Assembly (NCBI GenBank): GCA_015075445.1 | Contig: JABTUJ010000041.1 | Span: 1-64,000 of the forward strand | DNA length: 64,000 nt | Direction: 5' to 3' | Origin: Verrucomicrobiales bacterium | GTDB lineage: Bacteria; Verrucomicrobiota; Verrucomicrobiia; Limisphaerales; J093 | Shown here: in pieces, positions 7,063-16,495 of the stretch | How the letters are laid out: each line of letters begins with the position of its first letter | How positions within the stretch are numbered: the first letter of the stretch is position 1 | The notes under the pieces: model-generated | The model's database searches: none | Told to the model about the DNA's origin: nothing | The model's input: only the letters and a program-made list of their open reading frames with translations | Made by a program: the position numbers and the translations under genes

Positions 7063-8342
7063 GCGCCCTGACCTTTCTCGAGCCGGCGTTGCAGCCGCCA
7101 CGCCGCCAGCCCGGCCAGCCCCGCCCCCAGCACCAGCATGCCGACCGCCACTCCGCCCCATGCCACCGGCGCCGGACTGAAGAGCAGGTCGTGGAGGCTC
7201 TTCGTGAACCAGTGGTTGGGAAGCCAAGGCGTGACGTAGTCCCGCAGGAAGCCCGGCAGTTGCTGGGCCGGAAACGCCCCTCCACCCGCCAATCCCACGG
7301 CCATCGCGATCACGTTCGCAAAGGCATCCGCCCGTTCCTCGCCCGCCACCAGCGCTCCCAGGAAACACATGAACCCCGCGGCGAACACGCAGTAGCTCGC
7401 ACTCAGCGCGGCCACCGCCCCGGGATCGCGCCAGGCCACACCGAACAGCAGCCCTCCCCCGCCCAACAGGATGCCGGCACAGATCAGCAGCATCACCACC
7501 GAGAAGACCAGCTTCGCCGCCACAAACGGGAACAGCCGCTGACGGACCGTCCGCGTCCGGGCCAGCGTGCCTTGCTGGAATTCCCGCTTCAGGTCGCTGA
7601 CCGCATTGTTGCCCAGGAAGAGGAGGAACATCGCGGCCAGACCGGGCAGCAGAAAGCCGAACAGGTTGAAGGGCGGCGGGCCGGTCGAGGCCGTCGGCAA
7701 GGGAGCCGTTTCCTCCGTGGCAGGTTCCCGCGGTTCCTTCGCGTACGTCACCCGCAACGGATCGAGGTGGCTCTGCGCCGCGGTCCACTGGTCGCCCGCC
7801 CGGACAATCAGTTCCGCCACCCGACGGTAATCGCCCTGCCCCTCGAACACCGCCTGCCACGCGGCGAGTTCCGGACCCAAATGGCGCTTGAGGACATCCA
7901 GCCCGGTGACCACGACGGCGAGCAGTTCCTCGAGCACGGCGGGGTGCAGGGACTGCGCGGGGTTCTTGACCAACTCGAGTTTGACCGGGTGGTTCCCGGT
8001 GAGGTAATCCCGCGTGAAGCCGCGCGGAATGACCAGCAGGGCGCTCAGTTGGTTGTCCTGGACCTGACGCTCCGCGACCGCACGCTCGAGGAAGACCGGT
8101 TCAAGGTACTTTCCCGCCTGGGCCTGGCTCGCGGCGCCACGCAAGAGTCCCGTCAGCGGGGAATCGTCCTCGTCCACCACCGCGAAGCGGATGCGGCCCA
8201 GACCGGAATCGCCTGTGGCACGCGACCCGAAGGCCGAGCCGATGAGCGCGACGATCACCAGGGGAATGGCGAGGAAGATCAGCCAGGGCAGCGGGTTGCG
8301 CCACGCCCGGCGCAGGTCTTTGGCGAGGAGGACGCGGAGCAT
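7059..8342 (-). CDS. ABC-2 type exporter permease (first of two)
   Basis: 427-residue membrane protein of the same layout as its downstream neighbour: an N-terminal membrane helix (NPLPWLIFLAIPLVIVALIGSAFG), a long extracytoplasmic domain to about residue 215, then six hydrophobic segments ending with a basic tail. FREFQQGTL-type residues (KREFQQGTLARTRT, about residue 255) form the coupling region that contacts the ATPase. Stop and start overlap by 4 bp with the second permease, and the ATPase gene ends 3 bp before its ATG, so all three are one transcription unit in the order ATPase, permease, permease. Confidence 0.85.
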   Translation of the reverse strand: MLRVLLAKDLRRAWRNPLPWLIFLAIPLVIVALIGSAFGSRATGDSGLGRIRFAVVDEDDSPLTGLLRGAASQAQAGKYLEPVFLERAVAERQVQDNQLSALLVIPRGFTRDYLTGNHPVKLELVKNPAQSLHPAVLEELLAVVVTGLDVLKRHLGPELAAWQAVFEGQGDYRRVAELIVRAGDQWTAAQSHLDPLRVTYAKEPREPATEETAPLPTASTGPPPFNLFGFLLPGLAAMFLLFLGNNAVSDLKREFQQGTLARTRTVRQRLFPFVAAKLVFSVVMLLICAGILLGGGGLLFGVAWRDPGAVAALSASYCVFAAGFMCFLGALVAGEERADAFANVIAMAVGLAGGGAFPAQQLPGFLRDYVTPWLPNHWFTKSLHDLLFSPAPVAWGGVAVGMLVLGAGLAGLAAWRLQRRLEKGQGA

Positions 8343-8345
8343 GGC

Positions 8346-9320
8346 TCACTCCCGCAGGTCGCGACCGGTGAGCTGCAGGAAGACGTCGTTCAGGGTGGGC
8401 CGCTTGAGGGTGACGTTCTCGACCTTGACCGGCAGGGCCAGCAGTTCCTGCAGGCACACCCCGGGATCCCGCGAACCTACGGCGGCGACCACAAGCTGGC
8501 TGTCCGATCGCTGGATGACCCGGAACCGGTCGCGGAACCCCGGCCAGCCGGGCGGGTCGGCCTGCCGCAAGTCGCCCTCCAGCACGAACACGCGATCGCC
8601 CCCCAGGCGCTCGCGCAGTTCGGCGAGGGTGCCCTCGGCAAGGAGCCGGCCGTGGTCGATGATCCCGATGCGGTGGCAGAGGGACTCGGCCTCCTCGAGG
8701 TAGTGCGTGGTGTAGAGGACGGCGCTGCCTGCGGCGGTCAGGCCGCGCACGAATTCGAGGATGTTGGCGCGGGCTTGGGGATCGATGCCCACGGTGGGTT
8801 CGTCGAGCAGGATCAGCTTGGGCCGATGCAGCAGCGCACAGCCCAGGTTGACGCGGCGCTTCATCCCGCCGGAATAGGTCTTCAGCCGGTCTCGGGCGCG
8901 GTCCGTGAGGGCCAGCGCCTCGAGCAACTCCGCCGCGCGCCGGCCTGCCTCAGCCCGGTGCAGTCCGGCCAGGCGTCCCCAGAACTCGAGGTTCTCGCGA
9001 CCGCTGAGTTCCTCGTAGAGAGCGATCTCCTGCGGCACCACGCCCATCACGGATTTCGCCCGCTGCGGATCGCTCGAGAAGGCGTGGCCGTCCACGCGGA
9101 CCTCCCCGGCATCGGGTCGCAGCAAACCACAGATCATCGAGAGGGTGGTGGTCTTGCCCGCCCCGTTCGGGCCGAGCAACCCGTAGATCTCCCCGGGCCG
9201 CACCGTGAAGCTGACGTCTTCGACAGCGCGCAAGGGTCCGAACGCCCTGCACAAGCGCTGCACGTCGAGGAGGCTCACGGCAGCGCAGCGTAAAGCGCGG
9301 CCGGCGCCCGACAAGTCCAT
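8346..9320 (-). CDS. ABC transporter ATP-binding protein
   Basis: ATPase of the ABC-2 exporter operon. Walker A is GPNGAGKTTT, the signature is YSGGMKRRVN (the GGMKRR form typical of drug-export ATPases) and Walker B is LILLDEPTVGID, followed by the H-loop TTHYLEEAE. A C-terminal extension of about 80 residues after the nucleotide-binding domain ends in the VFLQLTGRDLRE-type motif common in DrrA/YbhF relatives. ATG 9320 is used here; GTG 9278, which starts 14 residues later right at the domain, is equally plausible. It is the first gene of a three-gene operon and is divergent from the broken transglutaminase-like gene at 9387. Confidence 0.9.
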   Translation of the reverse strand: MDLSGAGRALRCAAVSLLDVQRLCRAFGPLRAVEDVSFTVRPGEIYGLLGPNGAGKTTTLSMICGLLRPDAGEVRVDGHAFSSDPQRAKSVMGVVPQEIALYEELSGRENLEFWGRLAGLHRAEAGRRAAELLEALALTDRARDRLKTYSGGMKRRVNLGCALLHRPKLILLDEPTVGIDPQARANILEFVRGLTAAGSAVLYTTHYLEEAESLCHRIGIIDHGRLLAEGTLAELRERLGGDRVFVLEGDLRQADPPGWPGFRDRFRVIQRSDSQLVVAAVGSRDPGVCLQELLALPVKVENVTLKRPTLNDVFLQLTGRDLRE

Positions 9321-9386
9321 TTCCGAGAGACTGTGCAGTCTTGCCCGGGTTGCCTTCGTCAGTCCGCTCCGCCACGCTCGGCCACC

Positions 9387-10203
9387 ATGAATCCGTTCCT
9401 GTCCGGCCGTGCGGTCAGCCGAGCCCTCGGGGTGCTGGCGTGCTCCGGCGTCGGGCTCTTGGCGCAGCCGGTGACGCCGTCGCTCACCGAGGGCGCCACC
9501 TTCGAACTGGGCGGAACCACCGCCACCGTCCAGAAGGTCGAAGCTCTGCCCCGCGTCGAGAGCGAGTACACCCGGAGGTTCCGCTTCGACTCCGCCGACA
9601 ATCCCAAGCTCCGCGAACTGCGTGTTCATCGAAAAGGACGGCCTGCCGCTGAACGCCTGGGAGATTCGCCAGGAGTGGTTCCACCGCGCCGGACGCGACC
9701 TCGTGTTCGTGATCGGGAAGGAGCGCCGGCGGTATCGGAAGTCCGACCTGCCGATTTTTCTGGGGCGCTTTGCCGGTTTCGGCGATCTCACGGTGCCGGC
9801 GGATGAGTTGGACAAGTACGGGTTCATCGGCTTCATCCCCAACACGGACCTGATGGATTCCGGTCTGGACTACGCCCGCATGTTCATCGTGAAGGACGCC
9901 CTCTGCGACGGCACCCGGTGGCACGTGCGAGCCGCACCGGCGAATCCTGCCGTGGATCCGTACTTCCCGATCCACCAGGCCGCCGTCACCTTGACGCCCG
10001 CCGAAGATAACCTGGCGGTGCGGTTCCAGACCCTCACCCCGAACTTCCAGAGCTACGAGATCCGACAGGACGGCGGGCCATGGCGGCCGACGGGCGACCG
10101 GTACGACTGGCGTATGGATCCGGGGGTGCATCAGCTCGAGGCTCGCGCGGTGAACCGGTTTGGCGTCGCCGGGCCGATCTCCACGATCGTGGTCAACCGC
10201 TGA
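9387..10203 (+). pseudogene. Transglutaminase-like secreted protein, deleted and frameshifted
   Basis: Two frames must be joined to read one protein. From ATG 9387 the first frame gives a signal peptide (ALGVLACSGVGLLAQ) and about 75 residues ending DNPKLRELR. From about base 9620 a different frame continues FIEKDGLPLNAWEIRQEWFHR and runs to a clean stop at 10203. In related proteins as I recall them, the segment between these blocks carries the Cys-His-Asp transglutaminase core; here it is missing, so the lesion looks like a deletion of roughly a hundred codons that also shifted frame. The 3' part is well preserved, suggesting a recent event, or a sequencing or assembly fault. The function of the intact family is unknown. 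Confidence 0.6.
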
Positions 10204-10586
10204 ACCCCGCGTTCCGAGGCAGGCAGAACGCGGTGGCCGGGCCTGCGGGCGAAGGGAAACGACGGACGCCTCAGTTGACGACCTGACCGGTCCGTTCCAG
10301 GCTCCGGCATGCCATCGACCGTTGTCGCTGCGCGTTGGGACAGGACTAGGCACCGCCAGGCGTCGTGAGCGTGGGCGGGCGGTTTGCCTTCAACGATTGC
10401 GGAGAGACCGCCAACACACACCTCACAACAGATCCAGGAGGACCACGGCACCTTCCCAATCCCCGATGTTCGTGATCGGCGGAGAACAACCGCGGAGGGG
10501 GGTGCTTACACGACGGACAGAAAGTTGGAGTGGTGCGGGAGGCGGTCGGGGTCCACGATGGCCCGCCGAACGCGGTGCTTCACACC
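10204..10586. other. Intergenic with one dispersed-repeat copy
   Basis: About 380 bp between the broken secreted gene and the YIP1 gene. Apart from the family A repeat at 10430-10486, no gene or RNA is supported. Confidence 0.5.
10430..10486 (+). repeat. Dispersed repeat family A, half-site copy
   Basis: A 57-bp block closely matching 17272-17328. It starts AGATCCA, includes the core ATCCCCGATGTTCGT and ends ATCGGCGGAGAA. At the other locus the same block is one arm of a large palindrome; here only one arm is present. A few substitutions separate the copies. Confidence 0.75.
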
Positions 10587-11390
10587 ATGAATACCAGCGA
10601 CTCTAAATCGGTTTCAGTCCCCTCGGATCCGACCGGAGAGACTTCACCCGTCTCTGCCAGCTCCCTCGCGGCGCGACTCTTCAACGTCTATGCGGCGCCG
10701 GGCGAGGTGTTCGACGAGCTGCAGACCCGTCCTCCCTCGACCGCAAACTGGGTCGTGCCGATGCTGTTGCTGATGGTCGTGTCTGCGGTGGGAGCCTGGC
10801 TGGTGTTCAGCCAGCCGGCGTTCCAGCAGCAGCAGGACGAGGCGCAGGCGAGGTTCATGCAGCGGTTGGTCGAGAAGGGCAAGGTGCCGCCCGAAGCCGC
10901 CGCTGCCCAGGACACGGCGGGTCCCCGCAGCACGCTGAAGTACACGTTGGGTCCGACGGCGGGGGCGGTCGTCACGTCGTTGGCGGCGCCGTTCTGGGGG
11001 GCGCTGCTCCTCTGGATCATCGGCGCCAAGCTGCTCAAAGGCGGCTTCAGCTATCTCAAGGCGCTCGAGGCAGCGGGGCTGGCATGCATGATCGACGTGC
11101 TGGGAGCGCTCGTGAAGACGCTGCTGATCCTGGCCACGGCGAACCTCCATGCGACGGTCAGCCCGGCCCTGGCGTTGCGCGAGGTGGACTGGTTCAACCC
11201 GGCGCACCTTGTGCTGGTGTCGCTGGACCTGTTCGCCCTCTGGCTGTACGCCGTGCGCGCGGTAGCGATGGCGCGGCTGGGCAAGCTGAGCCTGGGGGTC
11301 TGCCTGGCGTCGATGGTGGCGTGCTACGCCGGTCTGGCGGGCCTCATGATCGGCGTGATGCTGGCGTTCCGCGCGTTCCTCGGCCTGTAA
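10587..11390 (+). CDS. YIP1-family membrane protein
   Basis: 267-residue protein. A cytoplasmic Ser/Thr-rich N-terminus leads into the segment RLFNVYAAPGEVFDELQTRP, the typical lead-in of bacterial YIP1 domain proteins, then five hydrophobic segments (about residues 50-70, 125-145, 160-185, 205-230 and 240-265). A soluble hairpin between segments 1 and 2 is rich in Gln and charged residues. Bacterial YIP1 proteins have no established function. The start ATG 10587 fits the domain; earlier in-frame codons run into repeat DNA. It sits 67 bp upstream of the MacA-like gene, in the same direction, and may be co-transcribed with the exporter. Confidence 0.75.
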   Translation: MNTSDSKSVSVPSDPTGETSPVSASSLAARLFNVYAAPGEVFDELQTRPPSTANWVVPMLLLMVVSAVGAWLVFSQPAFQQQQDEAQARFMQRLVEKGKVPPEAAAAQDTAGPRSTLKYTLGPTAGAVVTSLAAPFWGALLLWIIGAKLLKGGFSYLKALEAAGLACMIDVLGALVKTLLILATANLHATVSPALALREVDWFNPAHLVLVSLDLFALWLYAVRAVAMARLGKLSLGVCLASMVACYAGLAGLMIGVMLAFRAFLGL

Positions 11391-11457
11391 CCCCTGCCCG
11401 GGCGGGCGGATTCCGCGAAACAAACGGGTTGTCGGTCTGTCTTAACCCTCAAGCGAC

Positions 11458-12936
11458 ATGGCCAAGTCAAAGTCCAAAGGACGCAAGCTCCTGGTGTTCA
11501 CGATCCTCGTCCTCGTCCTCGGCGGGCTGGCCGCCGCGGCGATGCTCCGGAAGCACGAGGTCGTCATCACGGTTCAGACCGAGAAGGTGGCGCGGCGCAA
11601 TCTCACGGAACTGGTTCCGGCCAACGGCCGCATCCAACCGGTCTTCTATGTGAAGATCAGCCCGGAGGTCAGCGCCGAGATCATCGAACTGCCCGTGCGC
11701 GAAGGCCAGTTCGTCAAGCGCGGCGACCTGCTGGTCAAGCTCAAGCCGGACGTCTACCAGGCGCAACGCAACTCCTCCGAGGCCAGCTACAAAGGCTCCC
11801 TCTCCAGCCGCACTACCGCCACGGCCAACCTCACCCGCGCCGAGGCCGAGTTCCGGCGCCAGGAAGCCCTCTTCAAGAACAACCTGGTGTCGGAGTCCAT
11901 CTACGTCGATGCCCGGACCACCTTCGAGATCGCCAAGGCCCAGCTCGAGAGCGCCACCCACCAGGTCGCCATGGCCCGGGCCGCCCTCGATCGCGCCGAG
12001 GAGGACCTCAGCAAGACGATCATCCACTCCCCCCTCGACGGCGTCATCATCCGGCTCAACTCCCAACTCGGCGAACGGGTCGTCGGCACCGCGATGATGG
12101 CCGGCACCGAGATCATGACAATCGCCGACCTCAACGAAATGGAGGCGCGCGTGGACATTGGCGAGATCGACGTCGTCCTCATGCAGACGGGCCAGACCGC
12201 CCGCCTCGAGGTCGACGCCTTCAAGGACCGCAAGTTCACCGGCACGGTCACCGAGATCGCCAACTCCTCCAAGGGTCTGACCCTCGGTTCGGCAGGCGGG
12301 ATGGGCGGCGGCTCCCAGGACGCCACCAAGTTCGAGGTCAAGATCCGCATCAAGGAGAAGGAGATCTTCCGGCCTGGCATGTCCGTCACCGCCGAGATCG
12401 AGACACGCTACCGCACCAACGTCCTCACCGTCCCCATCGCCAGTGTCACCACCCGCGTCCCGAAGCCGGACGCGGCCAAGGGGAAACCGGGGGCCGCCAC
12501 CCACGGGACCAACACGGTCGCCTCGACCAACGGCCCCGCCTCGACCAACGGCCCCGCCGCGACCGAGCCGGCCGCCGCTGCTTCCCCCGGCACGAACGCC
12601 TCCAGCGCGGCCCCCTCGACCGCGGACGCGAACGCCACAAACACCACGAGCACCACGAACGCCGCCAGCGGCGTCGGCCCCAAGAAGCCCGGTGACGCGC
12701 CGAAACCGATCGAGGTGGTCTTCGTCAAGGACGGCGACGTGGCCCGCCAAATCCCGGTCAAGCGCGGCATCAGCGACGACAACCACACCGAGATCCTCGA
12801 GGGGCTGACCGAGGGCCAGGAGGTCATCTCCGGCGGCTTCAAAGCCATCAGCCGCGAACTCGAGGATGGCAAGAAGATCAAGGTGGGCCCGGCCGCCTTC
12901 GAGAAGGGCGGCCCGACGGAGCGCAAGCCGTCATGA
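11458..12936 (+). CDS. Periplasmic adaptor of a MacAB-type exporter (HlyD/MacA family)
   Basis: 492-residue membrane-fusion protein. A short basic N-terminus precedes one membrane anchor (LLVFTILVLVLGGLAAAAM), then the first lipoyl half (RRNLTELVPANGRIQPV), a coiled-coil hairpin (about residues 105-185), the second lipoyl half (TIIHSPLDGVIIRLNSQLGE) and a beta-barrel domain. A low-complexity linker rich in Ala, Thr, Asn and Ser (about residues 345-405) splits the membrane-proximal domain and is unusual for the family. It would bridge the inner-membrane ABC complex to a TolC-like channel; no outer-membrane partner is in this window. It is the first gene of a four-gene cluster and ends 62 bp before the ATPase. 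Confidence 0.88.
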   Translation: MAKSKSKGRKLLVFTILVLVLGGLAAAAMLRKHEVVITVQTEKVARRNLTELVPANGRIQPVFYVKISPEVSAEIIELPVREGQFVKRGDLLVKLKPDVYQAQRNSSEASYKGSLSSRTTATANLTRAEAEFRRQEALFKNNLVSESIYVDARTTFEIAKAQLESATHQVAMARAALDRAEEDLSKTIIHSPLDGVIIRLNSQLGERVVGTAMMAGTEIMTIADLNEMEARVDIGEIDVVLMQTGQTARLEVDAFKDRKFTGTVTEIANSSKGLTLGSAGGMGGGSQDATKFEVKIRIKEKEIFRPGMSVTAEIETRYRTNVLTVPIASVTTRVPKPDAAKGKPGAATHGTNTVASTNGPASTNGPAATEPAAAASPGTNASSAAPSTADANATNTTSTTNAASGVGPKKPGDAPKPIEVVFVKDGDVARQIPVKRGISDDNHTEILEGLTEGQEVISGGFKAISRELEDGKKIKVGPAAFEKGGPTERKPS

Positions 12937-12949
12937 ACGGGGTCGCAAG

Positions 12950-12991
12950 TTCGAACTTCGCCCTTCGACCTTCGCCCTTCGCCCTTCCTCC
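12950..12991 (+). repeat. Heptamer tandem array, unit TTCGCCC-like
   Basis: Six contiguous 7-bp units (TTCGAAC, TTCGCCC, TTCGACC, TTCGCCC, TTCGCCC, TTCCTCC) between the adaptor stop and the ATPase start. The same unit recurs at 32134-32175, next to an unrelated gene. Confidence 0.75.
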
Positions 12992-12998
12992 GCCTTCC

Positions 12999-13685
12999 AT
13001 GAGCCTGATCCGTCTCGAACAGATCTCGCGCCGCTACGAGATGGGGAGCGAGACCATCCACGCGCTGCGGGAGGTCTCGCTGACGGTCGATCGCGCCGAG
13101 TACCTGGCCATCATGGGGCCCTCCGGTTCCGGGAAATCGACCCTGATGAACCTGATCGGTTGTCTGGACTCGCCCACCTCCGGCAAGTACGAGCTCAACG
13201 GGGTGGATGTGAGCGACATGGACGACAACGACCTGGCAGAGGTGCGCAACAAGGAGATCGGGTTTGTGTTCCAGACCTTCAACCTGCTGCCGCGTGCCAG
13301 CGCGCTGCACAACGTCGAACTGCCCCTCATCTACGCGGGGATACCCGCGGGTGAACGTCGTCAGGTCGCCATCGAGGCGCTCCGCAACGTGGGTTTGGCC
13401 GACCGCATGACGCACAAGCCGAACGAGATGTCCGGGGGCCAGCGCCAGCGGGTGGCCGTGGCGCGGGCGCTGGTCAACCGGCCTTCGATCCTCCTGGCCG
13501 ACGAACCCACGGGCAACCTCGACTCCAAGACGGGGGCCGAGATCATGGAGCTGTTCGAGACGCTGGCGGCCGCCGGTCACACCATCATCGTGGTCACCCA
13601 CGAGGAGGACGTGGCCAAGCACGCGCGCCGGGTGGTGCGCATCCGCGACGGCCTCATCGCCAGCGACGAACGCGTTTCGCGCTGA
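12999..13685 (+). CDS. MacB-type ABC ATPase
   Basis: 228-residue ATPase of the LolD/MacB/FtsE group. Walker A is GPSGSGKST, the Q-loop is VFQTFNLLPR, the signature is MSGGQRQRVAVARAL and Walker B is ILLADEPTGNLDS, the extended form found in MacB and LolD, followed by the H-loop VTHEED. The start is ATG 12999; an in-frame ATG at 12933 would translate through the heptamer array and adds only low-complexity residues, so it is rejected. It lies between adaptor and permeases (6 bp before the next gene) and energises their mechanotransmission-type export of a peptide, lipid or small molecule that is not identifiable here. Confidence 0.92.
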   Translation: MSLIRLEQISRRYEMGSETIHALREVSLTVDRAEYLAIMGPSGSGKSTLMNLIGCLDSPTSGKYELNGVDVSDMDDNDLAEVRNKEIGFVFQTFNLLPRASALHNVELPLIYAGIPAGERRQVAIEALRNVGLADRMTHKPNEMSGGQRQRVAVARALVNRPSILLADEPTGNLDSKTGAEIMELFETLAAAGHTIIVVTHEEDVAKHARRVVRIRDGLIASDERVSR

Positions 13686-13691
13686 CCGGTC

Positions 13692-14921
13692 ATGCGATTC
13701 CTGAGCGAAGCCCTGGAAAGCCTCTGGATCGCCTGGGACGCCATCCGCGCGAACAAGCTGCGCGCCGGCCTCACGACCCTCGGCATCATCATCGGCATCG
13801 TCACCGTGACCCTGATGGGCACGGCCATCCAGGGGCTTCGCCGCAGCTTCACCCAGAGCATCTCAATGCTGGGGACGGACAACCTGTACGTGCAGCGCTT
13901 CGACTGGTTCATCAACTCGCGCGAGCAGTGGATGGAGCAGAACCGGCGGCGCAGTATCAACGTGGCGCAGTTCCGCGAGTTCGAGCGCCAGATGGTCGGC
14001 GCCCTGGCGGTGGCGCCCGAGGCCGAGACCTTCCAGCCCGTGCGGCGGGAGAAGCGCAACGCGAGCAGCGTCCGGGTCGTCGGCACCACCGAGCAGTTCC
14101 TGCTGACCGCCGGATTGACGGTGGCCCAGGGCCGCTTTCTCACCCGCGAGGAGGCCCGGGGCGGGCGGCCGGTGTGCGTGCTGGGGGCGTCCGTGGCGGA
14201 CAGCCTGTTCCTGCACGGATCGCCGCTGGGCCAGCGGGTGCATCTGGGCGGGCGCCCGTTCGAAGTGGTGGGGGTGCTGGACCGGTTGGGCGAGTTCCTG
14301 GGCGCGTTCAACCTGGACAACCAGGTCATGATCCCGCTCGAGCAGTTTCGCACCACGTTCTGGCACGACCCCGACCTCACCATCCAGGTCAAGGCCGGGG
14401 CGGTCGAACGACTCGACGAGGTGCGCGAGGAGGTGCGCGGGCTGATGCGCAAGATCCGCCGCGTGCGCCCGGGGCAGCCGGACGACTTCGCGATCAACCA
14501 GCAGGACCAGTTCCTCAAGACCTTCAACCGCGTCATCGGGACCATCGCGTCCGTGGGCCTGTTCATCACCGGGCTGTCGCTGTTTGTCGGCGGCATCGGG
14601 ATTATGAACATCATGTTCGTCTCGGTCGCCGAGCGCACCAAGGAGATCGGCATCCGCAAGGCCATCGGGGCCAAGCGGCGGGCCATTCTGCTCCAGTTCC
14701 TGATCGAGGCGGCCGCCATCTGCCTCTTCGGCGGGCTCATCGGGCTGGCCATCGCGTGGCCCGTGACACTGCTGCTGCAGCGGGTGATGCCGGCCACGAT
14801 GTCGCCGCTCATCGTGAGCGTCGCCATCGGGGTGTCCCTCCTGACCGGCGTCGTGGCGGGCTTCCTGCCGGCGTGGCGCGCGGCGCGCCTCAATCCCGTG
14901 GACGCCTTGCGCAATGAATGA
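13692..14921 (+). CDS. MacB-type ABC permease (first)
   Basis: 409-residue permease with the MacB/LolE layout: an N-terminal membrane helix (KLRAGLTTLGIIIGIVTVTLMGT) preceded by an amphipathic helix, a periplasmic MacB_PCD domain of about 230 residues, then three C-terminal helices, the first containing GLSLFVGGIGIMNIMFVSV and followed by the coupling motif ERTKEIGIRKAIGAKRR. The C-terminus NPVDALRNE is the family signature. Its stop overlaps the start of the second permease by 8 bp. Unlike MacB, the ATPase is a separate gene, so the complex is likely ATPase dimer plus two different permeases plus adaptor. Confidence 0.9.
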   Translation: MRFLSEALESLWIAWDAIRANKLRAGLTTLGIIIGIVTVTLMGTAIQGLRRSFTQSISMLGTDNLYVQRFDWFINSREQWMEQNRRRSINVAQFREFERQMVGALAVAPEAETFQPVRREKRNASSVRVVGTTEQFLLTAGLTVAQGRFLTREEARGGRPVCVLGASVADSLFLHGSPLGQRVHLGGRPFEVVGVLDRLGEFLGAFNLDNQVMIPLEQFRTTFWHDPDLTIQVKAGAVERLDEVREEVRGLMRKIRRVRPGQPDDFAINQQDQFLKTFNRVIGTIASVGLFITGLSLFVGGIGIMNIMFVSVAERTKEIGIRKAIGAKRRAILLQFLIEAAAICLFGGLIGLAIAWPVTLLLQRVMPATMSPLIVSVAIGVSLLTGVVAGFLPAWRAARLNPVDALRNE

Positions 14922-16212
14922 GGCTTCCGTCATGGGGACTTCCCGGAGGCGACGCCCCCGCGCCGCGGTCCTGCTGTGGGCGGAGGTGAAGGAGAGCTTC
15001 GCCATGGCCATGGCCGCGCTGGCGGCGCACAAACTCCGGTCAGCCCTCACCCTCCTCGGGGTGCTCGTCGGCGTGTTCTCGATCATCGTCGTGATGACTG
15101 CCGTGCGGGTGCTGCAGCAGAACATCGAGACCGAGCTGAGCCAGTTGGGCAGCCACACCTTCCAGATCCGCAAGTGGCCCGCCGTCCACTTCGGCGGCCC
15201 GGCCGACTTCGAGAAGTACTGGCGGCGGAAGAACATCTCCTACGCCCACGGGCGCGCCGTGATTGACCGCGCCACGCTCGCCGCCACCGTCGGGCTGCAG
15301 CGGTACCTCTGGTCCGGCGAGGCCTTGTCGCGCTACGAGAAGACGCCGCCCAACGCCAGTCTCGTGGGCGCCACGCCCGGCGCCTTTCCCGCCCGCAATT
15401 GGGTCGTGGCCGAGGGACGCAGTCTCACCGAAGCCGATGTGGACGGTTCCCGCGACGTGTGTGTGCTCGCGGCCGGCCTGGCCAAGACGCTGTTCCCGTT
15501 CGGTTCCGCCCTGGGCGAGCGGGTCAAGCTCGACGGACTCGGCTACCTCGTCGTGGGCGTGCTCGAGGCGAAAGGCGCCGCGCTGGGGAGCCAGCAGGAG
15601 AACTTCGCGGTCATCCCCCTCACCACCGGCATGAACCGCTATGGGCGGATCTGGCAAAGCCTCGACATCCTGGTCCAGGCCACCAGCCAGCCAGCCTATG
15701 ATGACACCGTCGAGCAGGTGCGCGGCATCCTGCGGGCTGTGCGCAAGGTGGAGCCGGGGGCCGAGGACGACTTTGAGGTGTTCTCGAACGACTCGCTCAT
15801 CGCGCAGTTCAAGAGCTTCACCCTGACGGTGCGGATCGGGGTGGCGGTGATCAGCTCGATCGCCCTGCTGGCGGCCGGCATCGGCATCATGAACATCATG
15901 CTGGTGTCGGTCACCGAGCGCACCCGCGAGATCGGGATCCGGCGCGCGGTGGGCGCCAAGCGGCGGAACATTATGACCCAGTTCATCTTCGAGGCCATCG
16001 TGCTGTGCCAGGTGGGCGGGATCATCGGCGTCGCGCTGGGCGTCGCCGGCGGCAACATCGCCGCCTACCTGCTCGAGGTTCCGCCAGTCATCCCCGTGGA
16101 CTGGGTCCTCTTCGGCCTGCTCATCTGCTCGGCCGTCGGGGTCCTCTTCGGCACCTACCCCGCCGTCAAGGCCGCCCACCTCGACCCCATCGAGTCGCTG
16201 CGCTACGAGTAG
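14914..16212 (+). CDS. MacB-type ABC permease (second)
   Basis: 432-residue paralogue of the preceding permease. The N-terminal helix region is KLRSALTLLGVLVGVFSIIVVMTAV, then a periplasmic domain, three C-terminal helices starting AAGIGIMNIMLVSV, the coupling motif ERTREIGIRRAVGAKRRN and the end HLDPIESLRYE. ATG 14914 overlaps the upstream stop; a second ATG at 14932 would shorten it by six residues. It completes the exporter. Two non-identical permeases suggest an asymmetric heterodimer as in LolCE-like systems, but similarity to MacB is stronger. Confidence 0.9.
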   Translation: MNEASVMGTSRRRRPRAAVLLWAEVKESFAMAMAALAAHKLRSALTLLGVLVGVFSIIVVMTAVRVLQQNIETELSQLGSHTFQIRKWPAVHFGGPADFEKYWRRKNISYAHGRAVIDRATLAATVGLQRYLWSGEALSRYEKTPPNASLVGATPGAFPARNWVVAEGRSLTEADVDGSRDVCVLAAGLAKTLFPFGSALGERVKLDGLGYLVVGVLEAKGAALGSQQENFAVIPLTTGMNRYGRIWQSLDILVQATSQPAYDDTVEQVRGILRAVRKVEPGAEDDFEVFSNDSLIAQFKSFTLTVRIGVAVISSIALLAAGIGIMNIMLVSVTERTREIGIRRAVGAKRRNIMTQFIFEAIVLCQVGGIIGVALGVAGGNIAAYLLEVPPVIPVDWVLFGLLICSAVGVLFGTYPAVKAAHLDPIESLRYE

Positions 16213-16224
16213 CCCCCGCGCGGT

Positions 16225-16404
16225 TCAACGGTCGACGCGCCGGAACCGGATGATGTCCGCCACCCGCATCCCCGGGCGCAACCCCACCACATCGGCAATC
16301 CGCTCGCGATGATCGTAGATCTCACGGCCCTCACGTTCGAAGCGCTCGACCCACTGGCTCGCGTCCAGGTCCGGCTTGAGATACTCCGCGTTGATGCCCG
16401 GTTT
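16225..16404 (-). pseudogene. SAM-methyltransferase N-terminal fragment
   Basis: The reverse frame reads KPGINAEYLKPDLDASQWVE followed by RFEREGREIYDHRERIADVVGLRPGMRVADI, the N-terminal lead-in of a class I methyltransferase up to the point where the SAM-binding GAGTG motif should begin. Instead it ends IRFRRVDR and stops. No start codon lies in frame nearby and the catalytic domain is absent. It faces the MacB permease stop at a distance of 12 bp. Truncated remnant, not a gene. Confidence 0.6.
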
Positions 16405-16495
16405 TCCTGAAACCTGGCGGTGACGCCGCGGGTATTCACGGACATGGGCAGCTTCGGTTGCCCCGCGCAACGAAACCTGAGAGCACGTCAGAACT

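Noticed and set aside
7089..9293. A 734-residue forward frame
   Set aside because: Antisense to the ABC exporter genes, rich in His, Gln, Arg and Glu with no domain. It is a high-GC shadow.
12933..12998. Longer start for the MacB-type ATPase
   Set aside because: It would encode only the translated heptamer array before the conserved N-terminus.
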